Part shown: positions 7,081 through 17,420 of the stretch, one piece after another
Layout: every line of letters starts with the position of its first letter
Numbering within the stretch: position 1 is the stretch's first letter
Assembly: GCF_008868175.1 (NCBI RefSeq)
Contig: NZ_WBKT01000006.1
Location: forward strand, 24,240 to 88,239
Direction: 5' to 3'
Origin: Micromonospora sp. AMSO31t
GTDB taxonomy: Bacteria > Actinomycetota > Actinomycetes > Mycobacteriales > Micromonosporaceae
DNA: 64,000 nt
The notes under the pieces: model-generated
Seen by the model: the letters and a program-made list of their open reading frames with translations, nothing else
Databases searched by the model: none
What the model was told of the DNA's origin: nothing
Made by a program: the position numbers and the translations under genes

Positions 7081-8484
7081 TCACACCAGGTACTGGCTGA
7101 GGTCGCGCTTCAGGAACGTGCCGTGCCCGGCGGCGCCGTGGAAGGCGTTGGCGTCGACGACGATCCGGCCGCGGGACAACACGGTGGAGACCTTGCCGGT
7201 CAGCCGCATGCCCTCGTACGCGGAATAGTCCACGTTCATGTGGTGGCTGCCGGCGGAGATGGTCTGCTCGGCCGTCGGGTCGTACACCGTGATGTCCGCG
7301 TCCGCGCCCGGGGCGATGACGCCCTTGCGGGGGTAGAGGCCGAACATCCGGGCGGGCGTGGTCGAGCTGATCTCGACCCAGCGCGGCAGGGTGATCTCGC
7401 CCTTCACGACGCCCTGGTAGAGCAGGTCCATCCGGTGCTCGACGCCCGGCATCCCGTTGGGGATCTTCGAGAAGTCTCCCCGGCCCAGCTCCTTCTGGTC
7501 CTTGAAGCAGAAGGGGCAGTGGTCGGTGGACACCAGCGACAGGTCGTTGGTGCGCAGGCCCCGCCACAGTTCCGCCTGGTGCTCCTTGGGCCGCAGCGGG
7601 GGAGAGGCGACGTACTTCGCGCCCTCGAAGTCAGGCCTGGCCAGGTCGTCCAGCGACAGGAACAGGTATTGCGGGCAGGTCTCGGCGAACACGTTCTGCC
7701 CGGTGTCGCGGGCCTGGGTGACCGCGTCGAGGGCGTGCGCGGCGGACAGGTGCACGATGTACAGCGGTGCGCCGGTGACCTTCGCCAGGGTGATCGCCCG
7801 GGAGGTTGCCTCGCCTTCCAGCTCGGGCGGCCGGGTCAGTCCGTGCTGTACCGGGTCGGTCCGCCCACTCGCCAGTGCCTGCGCGACGAGCTGGTCGATG
7901 GCGATGCCGTTCTCCGCATGCATCATGATCATCGATCCGGTGTCCCGGGCCTTCTGCATCGCCCGCAGGATGTCCCCGTCGGTGGCGTAGAAGACACCCG
8001 GGTAGGCCATGAACATCTTGAAGGTGTTCACGCCCGCGTCGATGCAGGCCTCCATCTCTTTGAGCGACGTGTCGTTGACGTCCGAGACGATCATGTGGAA
8101 CCCGTAGTCGATCGCGCAGTTGCCGTCGGCCTTGCTGTGCCACTTGTCCAGCGCGGACAGCAGCGACGTTCCCTTGCCCTGCACGGCGAAGTCGATGATC
8201 GTGGTCGTGCCGCCCCAGGCCGCGGCGGTCGTCCCGCTTTCGAAGGTGTCGGCCGAGAAGGTGCCCCCGAACGGCATCTCCATGTGGGTGTGGCCGTCGA
8301 TGCCGCCGGGCACCACGTACTTCCCGGCGGCGTCGATCACTCGTTCGGCGCCGGACGCCCACTGCTGGGCCAGACCCGAGTCCGGCGCGGCGAGCGCGGC
8401 GATCCGCTCGCCCTCCACCAGCACGTCCGCCGGGTACTCCCCGGTGGCGTTGACGACTGTTCCGTTGCGGATGACGATGCTCAC
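7081..8484 (-). CDS. hydA: Dihydropyrimidinase / D-hydantoinase
   Basis: A 467-residue cyclic amidohydrolase. It hydrolyses 5,6-dihydrouracil or dihydrothymine (or hydantoins) to N-carbamoyl-beta-amino acids. All metal ligands are visible: HTH (H65, H67), the carbamylated lysine K156 in NTFKMFMAYPG, H189 in HAEN, H245 in IVHLSA and D321 in STDHCPF. The GTG at 8484 (MSIVIRNGT) is the start. It overlaps the amidohydrolase stop (GTGA) and gives the normal family N-terminus. An upstream ATG would add 18 poor residues. With the next gene upstream it performs two successive steps of the reductive pyrimidine pathway. Confidence 0.93.
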   Translation of the reverse strand: MSIVIRNGTVVNATGEYPADVLVEGERIAALAAPDSGLAQQWASGAERVIDAAGKYVVPGGIDGHTHMEMPFGGTFSADTFESGTTAAAWGGTTTIIDFAVQGKGTSLLSALDKWHSKADGNCAIDYGFHMIVSDVNDTSLKEMEACIDAGVNTFKMFMAYPGVFYATDGDILRAMQKARDTGSMIMMHAENGIAIDQLVAQALASGRTDPVQHGLTRPPELEGEATSRAITLAKVTGAPLYIVHLSAAHALDAVTQARDTGQNVFAETCPQYLFLSLDDLARPDFEGAKYVASPPLRPKEHQAELWRGLRTNDLSLVSTDHCPFCFKDQKELGRGDFSKIPNGMPGVEHRMDLLYQGVVKGEITLPRWVEISSTTPARMFGLYPRKGVIAPGADADITVYDPTAEQTISAGSHHMNVDYSAYEGMRLTGKVSTVLSRGRIVVDANAFHGAAGHGTFLKRDLSQYLV

Positions 8485-9319
8485 GGCGTCACCAGCGATT
8501 CGTAGGTCTCCGGCCGGCGGTCGCGGTAGAACGCCCACAGGTCGCGCACCTCGGCCAGCCGGTCCATGTCGAGATCGCGGATGACGACCTCTTCTTCGGT
8601 GTCCGACGCGGCGTCGCCGACCAGTTGCCCCCGCGGGTCCACGAAGTAGGACTGGCCGTAGAAGTCATTGTCGCCCAACGGTTCCACGCCGACGCGGTTG
8701 ATCGTGCCGACGTAGTACTCGTTGGCGACCGCGGCGGCCGGCTGCTCGAGGCGCCAGAGGTACTCGGACAGGCCGCGGCTCGTGGCGGAGGGGTTGAAGA
8801 CGATCTTCGCGCCGGCCAGCCCCAGCGCCCGCCAGCCTTCGGGGAAGTGCCGTTCGTAGCAGATGTAGACGCCGATGCGGCCCACCGCGGTGTCGAACAC
8901 AGGATAGCCGAGGTTTCCCGGCCGGAAGTAGAACTTCTCCCAGAACCCCTTCACCTGCGGGATGTGGTTCTTGCGGTGCTTGCCGAGATAGGTGCCGTCG
9001 GCGTCGATCACCGCCGCCGTGTTGTAGTAGACGCCTGGTTGTTCCTGCTCGTACATCGGCACGATCAGCACCACGCCGTGCTGCTCGGCCAGCTCACGCA
9101 TGAGCGCGGTCGTCGGCCCGTCGGGGATCGCCTCGGTGTACGAGTAGTAGTCGGCGTCCTGCACCTGGCAGAAGTACGGGCCATAGAACAACTCCTGCAG
9201 GCAGACGACCTGTGCGCCCTGCGACGCGGCGCTGCGGATCGCCTCCACCGCGTTCGCGATCATCGACTCCTTGTCGCCGGTCCACTTCTGCTGCACCAGC
9301 CCGGCTCGGATGATGGTGC

Positions 9320-9323
<4 letters not shown>
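8481..9323 (-). CDS. Nitrilase-superfamily beta-ureidopropionase
   Basis: A 280-residue carbon-nitrogen hydrolase. The catalytic triad is complete: E44 in LQELFYGPYF, K118 in KHRKNHIP and C155 in VYICYERHFPEG. It would remove the carbamoyl group from N-carbamoyl-beta-alanine (or N-carbamoyl amino acids), releasing CO2 and ammonia. The residues QELFYGPYFCQ and HIPQVKGFWEKFYF are those of the beta-ureidopropionase/N-carbamoylputrescine-type branch, rather than the N-carbamoyl-D-amino-acid branch. It is translationally coupled on both sides: its ATG overlaps the permease stop (ATGA) and its stop overlaps the dihydropyrimidinase start. Confidence 0.9.
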
Positions 9324-10879
<1,556 letters not shown>

Positions 10880-11058
10880 CGGTCACCTCCTGTTACGGTG
10901 CCGCAACACTGGCCGACCAACCCGGCTCACGCGCTCCTGGTGGGCGGTTCAGCGCGATCTTTATGGGGGAATGGTGGGTGTCGCGAGCCCGCCCCGGGCA
11001 GCGGCAAAGTGTCCACGCTTGCCTTGATCGGGGCACACTCTGTCCACGGCATGCCCGC

Positions 11059-11085
11059 ACCCACCTGTCAATCAGTACGGTGGGT
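11059..11085 (-). terminator. Hairpin terminator after pucR-type gene
   Basis: A seven-base perfect stem (ACCCACC / GGTGGGT) with a 13-base loop lies 22 bases past the stop of the PucR-type gene. It separates that gene from the permease operon, which runs in the same direction. There is no T-run, as is common in high-GC actinobacteria. Confidence 0.45.
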
Positions 11086-11106
11086 GGATTAGCGCTGCGA
11101 GGGCTC

Positions 11107-12708
11107 CTACGCGTCGAGCTCGTGCACCAGGAGCGCGACGTACAGCGACAGCACCGACTCCGGGTCCTCCAGCGACACCCCGAGCACCTGCGCGATCCGC
11201 GACAGCTGCTGGTAGTAGGCCGTACGCGACAGGTGCGCCGCAGCGGCCGCCGCCGACTTGTTCCCGCCCTGCTCGCAGTAACAGCGCAGCAGCTCCACCA
11301 GCCTGCTGCGCTGGTGGGCGTCCCGCGCCAGCAGCGGGCCCAACTCCCGGTCTGCGAACGCCTGGACCCGCTCGTCCTCCCGCAACAGGTGCAACAGGCC
11401 GCGCAGGCGCACGTTGTCCAGCTTGTGGTAGAGCTGGGCACCGGGGGTGCGGAGGGCCGCCCCCGCGACGTGGGCGGCCTCGCCGAGGCTGCGGCGCACC
11501 TCGGCGGCGTGTGACACGGTGGTGCCGACCGCCACCAGCACCGGGCCGGCTGTCGAGCGGTGTACCTCCTCGGCCAGTCGACGGAGGACCGCGTCGACCC
11601 TGGCGTGGGCGGGCAGCGACAACAGCGCCCGTACGCTCGTGTCGTCCACGACGCCCACCAGGGCGGGCACCGACACCCGCCGTGCGGCCGACGCGGTCAC
11701 CTCGGCGAGGTCGCGCAGCACCTCCTGAGTGGCCAGCGCCGGCGCGCGTGGTGTCATGTGCCCGGGTCGGATCGCCACCCCGACGAGCTGCCGCCGTTCG
11801 AGGGTGACCCCCAGCGCGGCCGCCCGGGCGGCCAGATCCGGCGGCGGTACCGCCTGGCCGAGCAGTTGCGCGAGCAACATCCGATGCGTCTGCCGTTCCA
11901 GGCTCTCCCGATCACGTGCCACGAGCCGATGCACCGCCAGCGCCGACGCGGCCCGCTCCGCGACCACCATGTGCCGGTGCGGCGGAGGGTCCGGCGAGAG
12001 CAACACGAGGCGTCCCCAGTCGGCGCCCTGCGCGCCGACCACCGTGACCAACCAGCCGGCCTCCTCGTCGTAGGCCGTTCGCTCGGGCACGGCCACGGAC
12101 CGGGACCGCTGACTCCAGTCCGCGAGCAGCTCGGTGGGATCCTGCCCGGCCGCGTCGTACGCGAGCACCTCGTGCCCCAGCGTCTCCAGCACGACGGGCA
12201 GCCCGGAGATCCGGGCCACCTCGCGCAGCACCTCGGCCGGCTCGGCCCCGGCCACCGTGAGCGAGGTGAACGTCTCGTGCACCTGCTCGGCGGCCCGCAG
12301 CTCGGCGAGCTGGGCGTCGACGATCAGCGCCACCACCGCCTCGGTGACGGACACGAACCGCGTCTCTTCCGCGAGCGTGATCAGGGGAAGTCGGTGCCGG
12401 TCGGCTGCAGTCACGAGCGCCTCGGGTACGTGATCGTTCCACCGGCGGACCAACTCGATGACCAGTCCGGCCGCGTGGACCGCGGCCAGGTCGTCCACGT
12501 AGCCCGTGAGCGCCGCCGGCTCCTCGGGCAGCGCGATGCCGGTGGTCAGTACCAGTTCCCCACCGCGGAGCAGGTGGGCGATGTCGGCGACCTCCGCCAC
12601 GTGGACCCAGCGGACCCGGCCCTGCATCCCGGCCGACCCGGCCACCACCTGTGGCCTCGCGCGTCGGATCACCGGCAGCGCGACGGCTTCTGCGACGGAC
12701 GGATACAT
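11107..12708 (-). CDS. PucR-family transcriptional regulator
   Basis: A 533-residue regulator. Residues about 5-125 are the PucR N-terminal (purine catabolism) domain (MYPSVAEAVALPVIRRARP, GGELVLTTG). A GGDEF-like middle region follows, and the C-terminus has a helix-turn-helix (NKSAAAAAAHLSRTAYYQQLSRI) typical of PucR/CdaR. Such proteins usually activate nucleobase or amino-acid catabolic genes in response to a pathway metabolite. I chose the ATG at 12708 because AGGGAGGT lies just upstream and the PucR domain begins there. An upstream in-frame ATG (12807) would cross the promoter region. It is divergent from the aminotransferase gene and lies upstream of the permease operon, so it likely controls both. 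Confidence 0.9.
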   Translation of the reverse strand: MYPSVAEAVALPVIRRARPQVVAGSAGMQGRVRWVHVAEVADIAHLLRGGELVLTTGIALPEEPAALTGYVDDLAAVHAAGLVIELVRRWNDHVPEALVTAADRHRLPLITLAEETRFVSVTEAVVALIVDAQLAELRAAEQVHETFTSLTVAGAEPAEVLREVARISGLPVVLETLGHEVLAYDAAGQDPTELLADWSQRSRSVAVPERTAYDEEAGWLVTVVGAQGADWGRLVLLSPDPPPHRHMVVAERAASALAVHRLVARDRESLERQTHRMLLAQLLGQAVPPPDLAARAAALGVTLERRQLVGVAIRPGHMTPRAPALATQEVLRDLAEVTASAARRVSVPALVGVVDDTSVRALLSLPAHARVDAVLRRLAEEVHRSTAGPVLVAVGTTVSHAAEVRRSLGEAAHVAGAALRTPGAQLYHKLDNVRLRGLLHLLREDERVQAFADRELGPLLARDAHQRSRLVELLRCYCEQGGNKSAAAAAAHLSRTAYYQQLSRIAQVLGVSLEDPESVLSLYVALLVHELDA

Positions 12709-12730
12709 CGCGACCTCCCTACTACCGGGA

Positions 12731-12793
12731 TTGCACACAACGTAATGGCAGCGGCCGCAGAGCGGTACAGGTTGCACATAGCGGTTGGACAAC
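12731..12793. promoter_or_regulatory. Divergent control region with repeated TTGCACA boxes
   Basis: Between the PucR-type gene and the aminotransferase there are two near-identical boxes, TTGCACACAACG (12731-12742) and TTGCACATAGCG (12772-12783), 41 bp apart start to start. Beside the second is a palindrome GTTG-GA-CAAC (12784-12793). Two boxes about four helical turns apart would suit a dimeric or tetrameric regulator. The assignment to the PucR protein is inference. Confidence 0.4.
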
Positions 12794-12838
12794 GAATGCC
12801 GCCACACTCGGCCTACCGGCGGAGATACGGAGGACGCG

Positions 12839-14143
12839 ATGGCGCACCGCGAGCTGCTGACCAGACACCGGTCCGTGATGCCGAAGTGGCTGGCGCTGTA
12901 CTACGAACAGCCGATCGAGTTCGCCAGCGCGTCCGGTCGCCGGGTGACCGACCGGGAGGGTCGCACCTACCTCGACTTCTTCGCCGGCATCCTCACCAAC
13001 GCGATCGGCTACGACGTGGCCGAGATCAGCGACGCGGTCCGGTCGCAGATCGACACCGGCGTGCTGCACTCCTCCACGCTCTACCTGATCCAGTCGCAGG
13101 TCGAGCTCGCGGAGAAGATCGCGGAGCTCTCCGGGATCCCGGACGCCAAGGTGTTCTTCACCAACTCGGGCACCGAGGCGAACGAGACCGCGCTGATGCT
13201 CGCCACCCAGCACCGGCGCAGCGAGCAGGTGCTCGCCCTGCGCAACTCCTACCACGGCCGCGCGTTCGCCACCGTCGGCATCACCGGCATCCGCGGCTGG
13301 TCGGCCAGCGCGCTCAGCCCCGTGAAGGTGAGCTGGGTGCACGGCGGCTACCGCTACCGCAGCCCCTTCCGGGACCTGTCCGACGCGGACTACGTCCGCG
13401 CCTGCGTCGCCGACCTGCGCGAGATCATCGAGACGACGACCGCGGGCGACGTCGCGTGCATGATGGTCGAACCGATCCAGGGCGTCGGCGGCTTCGCGAC
13501 CCCACCCGACGGGCTGTTCGGCGAGTTCAAGAAGGTGCTCGACGAGTACGGGATCCTCCTCGTCTCCGACGAGGTGCAGACCGGCTGGGGCCGCACCGGC
13601 GAGCACTTCTGGGGCATCCAGGCGCACGGCGTCGTACCCGACGCGATCACCTTCGCCAAAGGGCTGGGCAACGGCCTGGCGATCGGCGGAGTCATCGCCC
13701 GGGCGGACCTCATGGACTGCCTCGGTGCCAACTCGATCTCCACCTTCGGCGGCAACCCGCTCGCCACCGCCGGCGCTCTGGCCTCGCTCAACTATCTCCT
13801 GGAACACGACCTCCAAGCCAACGCCGCAGACCTCGGTGCCCGGCTGCTCGACGGCCTCCGTGCGGTCGCGCAGGCGCATCCCGTGGTCGGCGACGTCCGC
13901 GGCAAGGGCCTGATGATCGCGCTGGAACTCGTCGGAACCGACGGTGCGCCCCACCCGGCGGCCGCCGCCGCGCTGCTGGAGGAATCCCGGGAACGGGGAC
14001 TGCTCGTCGGCAAGGGCGGCCTGTACGGAAACGTCATCCGCCTGGCACCACCGATGACCCTGACCCGGGCCGAGGCGGACGAGGCGCTGGAGATCCTCAC
14101 CCAGTCGATCGAGGCCGTGGCCAAGGAGGTGCAGCAGCGATGA
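12839..14143 (+). CDS. Class III aminotransferase (beta-alanine/3-aminoisobutyrate type)
   Basis: A 434-residue PLP enzyme of fold type I, class III. FTNSGTEANE (107-116) binds the cofactor phosphate. The cofactor lysine is K274 in TFAKGLGNG, and SDEVQTGWGRTG (243-254) holds the aspartate that pairs with the PLP ring nitrogen. ATG follows GGAGGACGCG. In this locus the expected substrates are beta-alanine or 3-aminoisobutyrate (products of dihydropyrimidine hydrolysis), giving malonate or methylmalonate semialdehyde for the next gene. The stop overlaps the next start (ATGA). Confidence 0.9.
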   Translation: MAHRELLTRHRSVMPKWLALYYEQPIEFASASGRRVTDREGRTYLDFFAGILTNAIGYDVAEISDAVRSQIDTGVLHSSTLYLIQSQVELAEKIAELSGIPDAKVFFTNSGTEANETALMLATQHRRSEQVLALRNSYHGRAFATVGITGIRGWSASALSPVKVSWVHGGYRYRSPFRDLSDADYVRACVADLREIIETTTAGDVACMMVEPIQGVGGFATPPDGLFGEFKKVLDEYGILLVSDEVQTGWGRTGEHFWGIQAHGVVPDAITFAKGLGNGLAIGGVIARADLMDCLGANSISTFGGNPLATAGALASLNYLLEHDLQANAADLGARLLDGLRAVAQAHPVVGDVRGKGLMIALELVGTDGAPHPAAAAALLEESRERGLLVGKGGLYGNVIRLAPPMTLTRAEADEALEILTQSIEAVAKEVQQR

Positions 14144-15630
14144 GGACCACCCATTGGATCGGCGGCAAGCCGTGGAACGGCGTCGCCGAACGCGCCGGCG
14201 ACATCTACGACCCCGCCACCGGACAGATCGCAGGACAGGTCGACTTCGCGACCGCCGCCGTCGTCGACCAGGCCGTCGCCGTCGCCGGCGAGGCCTTCAC
14301 CCGCTGGCGTACGGCTTCCCTCGCCCAGCGGTCGAACGTGATGTTCGCCTTCCGGGAACTGCTGAACGCCCGCCGGCCCGAACTGGCCAAGATCATCACG
14401 GATGAGCACGGCAAGGTGCTGTCCGACGCCACGGGGGAGATCCAACGCGGGCTGGAGAACGTGGAGTTCGCCTGCGGCATCCCGCAGATGCTCAAGGGCG
14501 GGTTCAGCGAAAACGCGTCCACCCAGGTCGACGTGTACTCCATCCGGCAGCCGCTCGGCGTGGTCGGCGTGATCACCCCCTTCAACTTCCCCGCCATGGT
14601 GCCGCTGTGGTTCGCGCCGAACGCGATCGCGTGCGGCAACAGCGTGGTCCTCAAGCCGAGCGAGAAGGACCCGTCCGCGGCGAACTTCCTCGCCGAACTG
14701 TTCGCCGAGGCCGGGCTACCGGACGGAGTATTCAACGTCGTGCACGGCGACAAGGAGGCAGTCGACCGCATTCTCGAACACCCGGCGGTGAAGGCGATCT
14801 CCTTCGTCGGCTCCACCCCGATCGCCCGCTACGTTTACGAGACCGGCACCCGCAACGGCAAGCGTGTGCAGGCGCTCGGCGGCGCGAAGAACCACATGGT
14901 CGTACTGCCCGACGCCGACCTCGACCTCGCAGCCGACGCCGCTGTCTCGGCCGGCTTCGGCTCGGCCGGCGAACGCTGCATGGCCATCTCCGTCGTCGTG
15001 GCCGTCGACCCGGTCGGCGACGCGCTGGTCGGCAAGATCAGCGAGCGGATCGCCGCGCTCCAGGTCGGCGACGGGCGCCGGCCGGGCTGCGAGATGGGAC
15101 CGCTGGTCACCGGAGCCCACCGCGACCGGGTGGTGTCGTACCTGGACGCTGGACGTGCCGCGGGCGCAGAGTTGGTGGTCGACGGGCGAAGCCACCCGAT
15201 CGACGGTGAGCGAGCCGGCTTCTGGCTCGGGCCGACGCTCTTCGATCACGTCGACACCGACATGTCCATCTACACCGACGAAATCTTCGGACCGGTGCTC
15301 TCGGTGCTGCGCGTGCCCAGCTACGACGACGCCGTCGAGGTGGTCAACACCAACCGCTACGGCAACGGCACCGCCATCTTCACCAACGACGGCGGCGCAG
15401 CCCGGCGCTACCAGAACGAGATCGAAATCGGCATGGTCGGTGTGAACGTCCCGATTCCGGTCCCGGTTTCGTACTACTCCTTCGGCGGGTGGAAGGACTC
15501 CCTGTTCGGTGACGCGCACGCGTATGGGCCGGAAGGAGTGAATTTCTTCGTCAGATCCAAGGTGGTCACCAGCCGGTGGCTCGACCCCTCCAACGGAGGA
15601 GTGAACCTCGGCTTCCCGCAGAACAGCTGA
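14140..15630 (+). CDS. mmsA: CoA-acylating methylmalonate-semialdehyde dehydrogenase
   Basis: A 496-residue aldehyde dehydrogenase of the CoA-acylating branch. It converts (methyl)malonate semialdehyde plus CoA and NAD to propionyl- or acetyl-CoA and CO2. The nucleophile is C280 in AGERCMAIS. The general-base glutamate of ordinary ALDHs is missing (QALGGAKNH in place of ELGGKN), which is the hallmark of this branch. ITPFNFPAMVPLWF and FVGSTPIARYVY are also family segments. It is coupled to the aminotransferase by a four-base overlap and completes the pathway from pyrimidine ring to acyl-CoA. Confidence 0.93.
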   Translation: MRTTHWIGGKPWNGVAERAGDIYDPATGQIAGQVDFATAAVVDQAVAVAGEAFTRWRTASLAQRSNVMFAFRELLNARRPELAKIITDEHGKVLSDATGEIQRGLENVEFACGIPQMLKGGFSENASTQVDVYSIRQPLGVVGVITPFNFPAMVPLWFAPNAIACGNSVVLKPSEKDPSAANFLAELFAEAGLPDGVFNVVHGDKEAVDRILEHPAVKAISFVGSTPIARYVYETGTRNGKRVQALGGAKNHMVVLPDADLDLAADAAVSAGFGSAGERCMAISVVVAVDPVGDALVGKISERIAALQVGDGRRPGCEMGPLVTGAHRDRVVSYLDAGRAAGAELVVDGRSHPIDGERAGFWLGPTLFDHVDTDMSIYTDEIFGPVLSVLRVPSYDDAVEVVNTNRYGNGTAIFTNDGGAARRYQNEIEIGMVGVNVPIPVPVSYYSFGGWKDSLFGDAHAYGPEGVNFFVRSKVVTSRWLDPSNGGVNLGFPQNS

Positions 15631-15691
15631 GCACCAGAGCCTGAGCCGCGCGGCACAGATGGCAGGCGGCGCCTCGGTCACGGGGGTGGCA

Positions 15692-15819
15692 ATGGCGTTG
15701 GATTCCGCCCGGCTCACCGCCGCGGTGCGTTCGGCGCGGGAGCAGGCCGACCTGGTCATCGTCTTCATGCGCTGGGCGTCGAGGGCAACTCGTGCCCGAG
15801 CGGGGAGATGAAGACGTGA
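15692..15819 (+). pseudogene. Fragment of a CapA-type (poly-gamma-glutamate) metallophosphatase
   Basis: The frame beginning near 15692 reads LTAAVRSAREQADLVIVFMRW. After a one-base deletion at about 15774-15776 the next frame reads GVEGNSCPSGEMK and stops. Joined, this is the CapA signature AxxxADLVIVxxHWGxE-x3-CP, a central strand of the CapA/PGA_cap fold. Nothing else of the roughly 350-residue protein is present, so this is debris. The rest of 15631-15992 shows no gene. Confidence 0.6.
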
Positions 15820-15992
15820 GCCCTCCGGCGTGGCCTCTTCTGCCCCCTGCAGGAAATTCTTGATTCTGCCTCGTCCGCAGGTGGCTCTGTAGATCCCGGC
15901 GGCTCGCCTCGCTGTCAAAGTCCTCTGGGGCCGACGGCGGCGCGGCCGATAGGCTGTGCGGATGCAGGAGGCGGTGTCCTGGAGCGACCTCG

Positions 15993-16379
15993 ATGGCTGA
16001 CGCGGACGATGTCCGTCACCTCGCGCTGGCGCTGCCTCACGTGGTCGAGATCAACAGTGACGGCTTCGACTTCCGGGTCGCCGGCAAAGGGTTCGTCTGG
16101 TCCTACCCGGAGCGCAGACCCGGTACGGCACGCCGCATCCGGACCGATATCGCGGTGCTGTACGTGGGCGACGAAGCGGAGAAGCAGGCGTTACTCCTCG
16201 GCGAGCCCGAGGTCTTCTTCACCACGCCCGCGTATGACGGCCTGCCCCTGGTCATGCTTCACCTGGCGCAGGTGAGCGTCGATCGGCTGAAGGAGCTCGT
16301 CGTCGACGCGTGGCGCATGCGTGCCCCAGACTCGCTCGTCGGTGACCTCGATGACGGCGGTGGTGCTCCGTCACCTTGA
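15993..16379 (+). CDS. MmcQ/YjbR-family protein
   Basis: A 128-residue protein of the MmcQ/YjbR fold (double-wing or cyto-EPA1-like). Family traits are ADDVRHLALALPHVVE at the start, FRVAGKGFVW, then FFTTPAYDGLPLVMLHLAQVS and a final helix DRLKELVVDAWRMRAP. ATG follows a GGAG seven bases upstream. The family is very common in actinobacteria and its biochemical role is not settled. It is monocistronic. The 200 bp after it (16380-16579) contain nothing that I can support. Confidence 0.85.
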   Translation: MADADDVRHLALALPHVVEINSDGFDFRVAGKGFVWSYPERRPGTARRIRTDIAVLYVGDEAEKQALLLGEPEVFFTTPAYDGLPLVMLHLAQVSVDRLKELVVDAWRMRAPDSLVGDLDDGGGAPSP

Positions 16380-16579
16380 GCCCGGCCGGGCCGCGTTGGG
16401 CCCGGTACCGCGCTGCCGCATCGCCTGCTGACCAGGTCGCGGGCCTCGCCGGATCAGTGGGAACCGGCGACGTCAGAGACGTGGCGGCCCGCGGATCGTG
16501 CACCCGGGTGCCAGCCATGCGAGACCGAACTGGATGTGCTCACGAGCGCGCGACACGCTCGCCGGGGATCCGGCAGGGC

Positions 16580-17335
16580 TCAGAGCCAGGGTGGTGGGCC
16601 CTCGAAGGTGAGGGTGTGAACGTCGAACAGGACCGCCGCCTCCACGCCCAGCGCCGGGCCGCCCTGACGGGCCGCCCAGGTCAGGAACGGCCCGGGTTCA
16701 GGTCCGGCCACACCCAGGCCCTGGGTGTATTCCGCGTGCGCGGCCAGCGAGGCGATGCCGCGCCGCAACGGTTCACCGGTGACATCCACGCCGTGTGTGG
16801 GGCGTTCGGCGCCGCCGAAGCAGACGTAGCGCACGCCGCCCCAGGGCGGCAGCCCCTCGTCCACCAGTTCCGGGAAGATCCACCGGTTGCCCGCGTCGCG
16901 GGCGGCGTCCAGCGTCGCCAGTCCCACTGCCCGGTGGTCGGCCTGGTTGGTCATACCGCCCACCATGCGGACAGTGAATGCGCCCGAGACGATCACGTCG
17001 GGCCGGTGGCGGCGGATCGCCCGCACGATGTCGCGGCGCAGGTCCGGACCGTACTCGACGACACCGTCGCGGTGGTCGAGGAACTCCACGACGTGTACGC
17101 CGACCTCGCGGGCCCCCGCGCGCTCCTCCTCCTCGCGTAACGGCCCGGCCTGGTCCGGGTGCATCGCGTCGATCCCCGCCTCGCCCCGGGTGGCCAACAG
17201 GTAGGTGACCTGCTTGCCCTGAGCGGTCCAGCGGGCGATCGCCGACGCCGCACCGTACTCGAGGTCGTCGGGGTGTGCGGCCACCGCGAGACAGCGGTCC
17301 CAGTCCTCCGGCAGTGCCGGCAGAAGCTCGTCCAC
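16580..17335 (-). CDS. PIG-L family deacetylase
   Basis: About 251 residues of the PIG-L/LmbE fold, a zinc-dependent N-deacetylase family that includes MshB (mycothiol) and Mca. The zinc motif is AAHPDDLEYG near residues 18-27, and the partner histidine is in TNQADHRAVG. LLATRGEAGID and REEEERAGAREVGV are further family segments. I chose the GTG at 17335 (VDELLPALPEDWDR). The frame is open further upstream, but that stretch is basic, low in family similarity and close to the divergent gene. The substrate is unknown; an N-acetyl sugar or mycothiol conjugate is possible. Confidence 0.85.
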   Translation of the reverse strand: MDELLPALPEDWDRCLAVAAHPDDLEYGAASAIARWTAQGKQVTYLLATRGEAGIDAMHPDQAGPLREEEERAGAREVGVHVVEFLDHRDGVVEYGPDLRRDIVRAIRRHRPDVIVSGAFTVRMVGGMTNQADHRAVGLATLDAARDAGNRWIFPELVDEGLPPWGGVRYVCFGGAERPTHGVDVTGEPLRRGIASLAAHAEYTQGLGVAGPEPGPFLTWAARQGGPALGVEAAVLFDVHTLTFEGPPPWL

Positions 17336-17420
17336 GCTCCAGACCGTAGCCGCCTCTTCGTCCGTCCGGCACCGCCGTGTCGGCAACACTGGCATCCGCC
17401 GGGCCGGCGATACTGACCGG

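Noticed and set aside
11560..15630. A plus-strand open frame of 1,356 codons
   Set aside because: Its first part is antisense to the PucR gene and its middle is out of frame with the aminotransferase. Only its last 496 codons (mmsA) are real. Long shadow frames are normal at this GC content.
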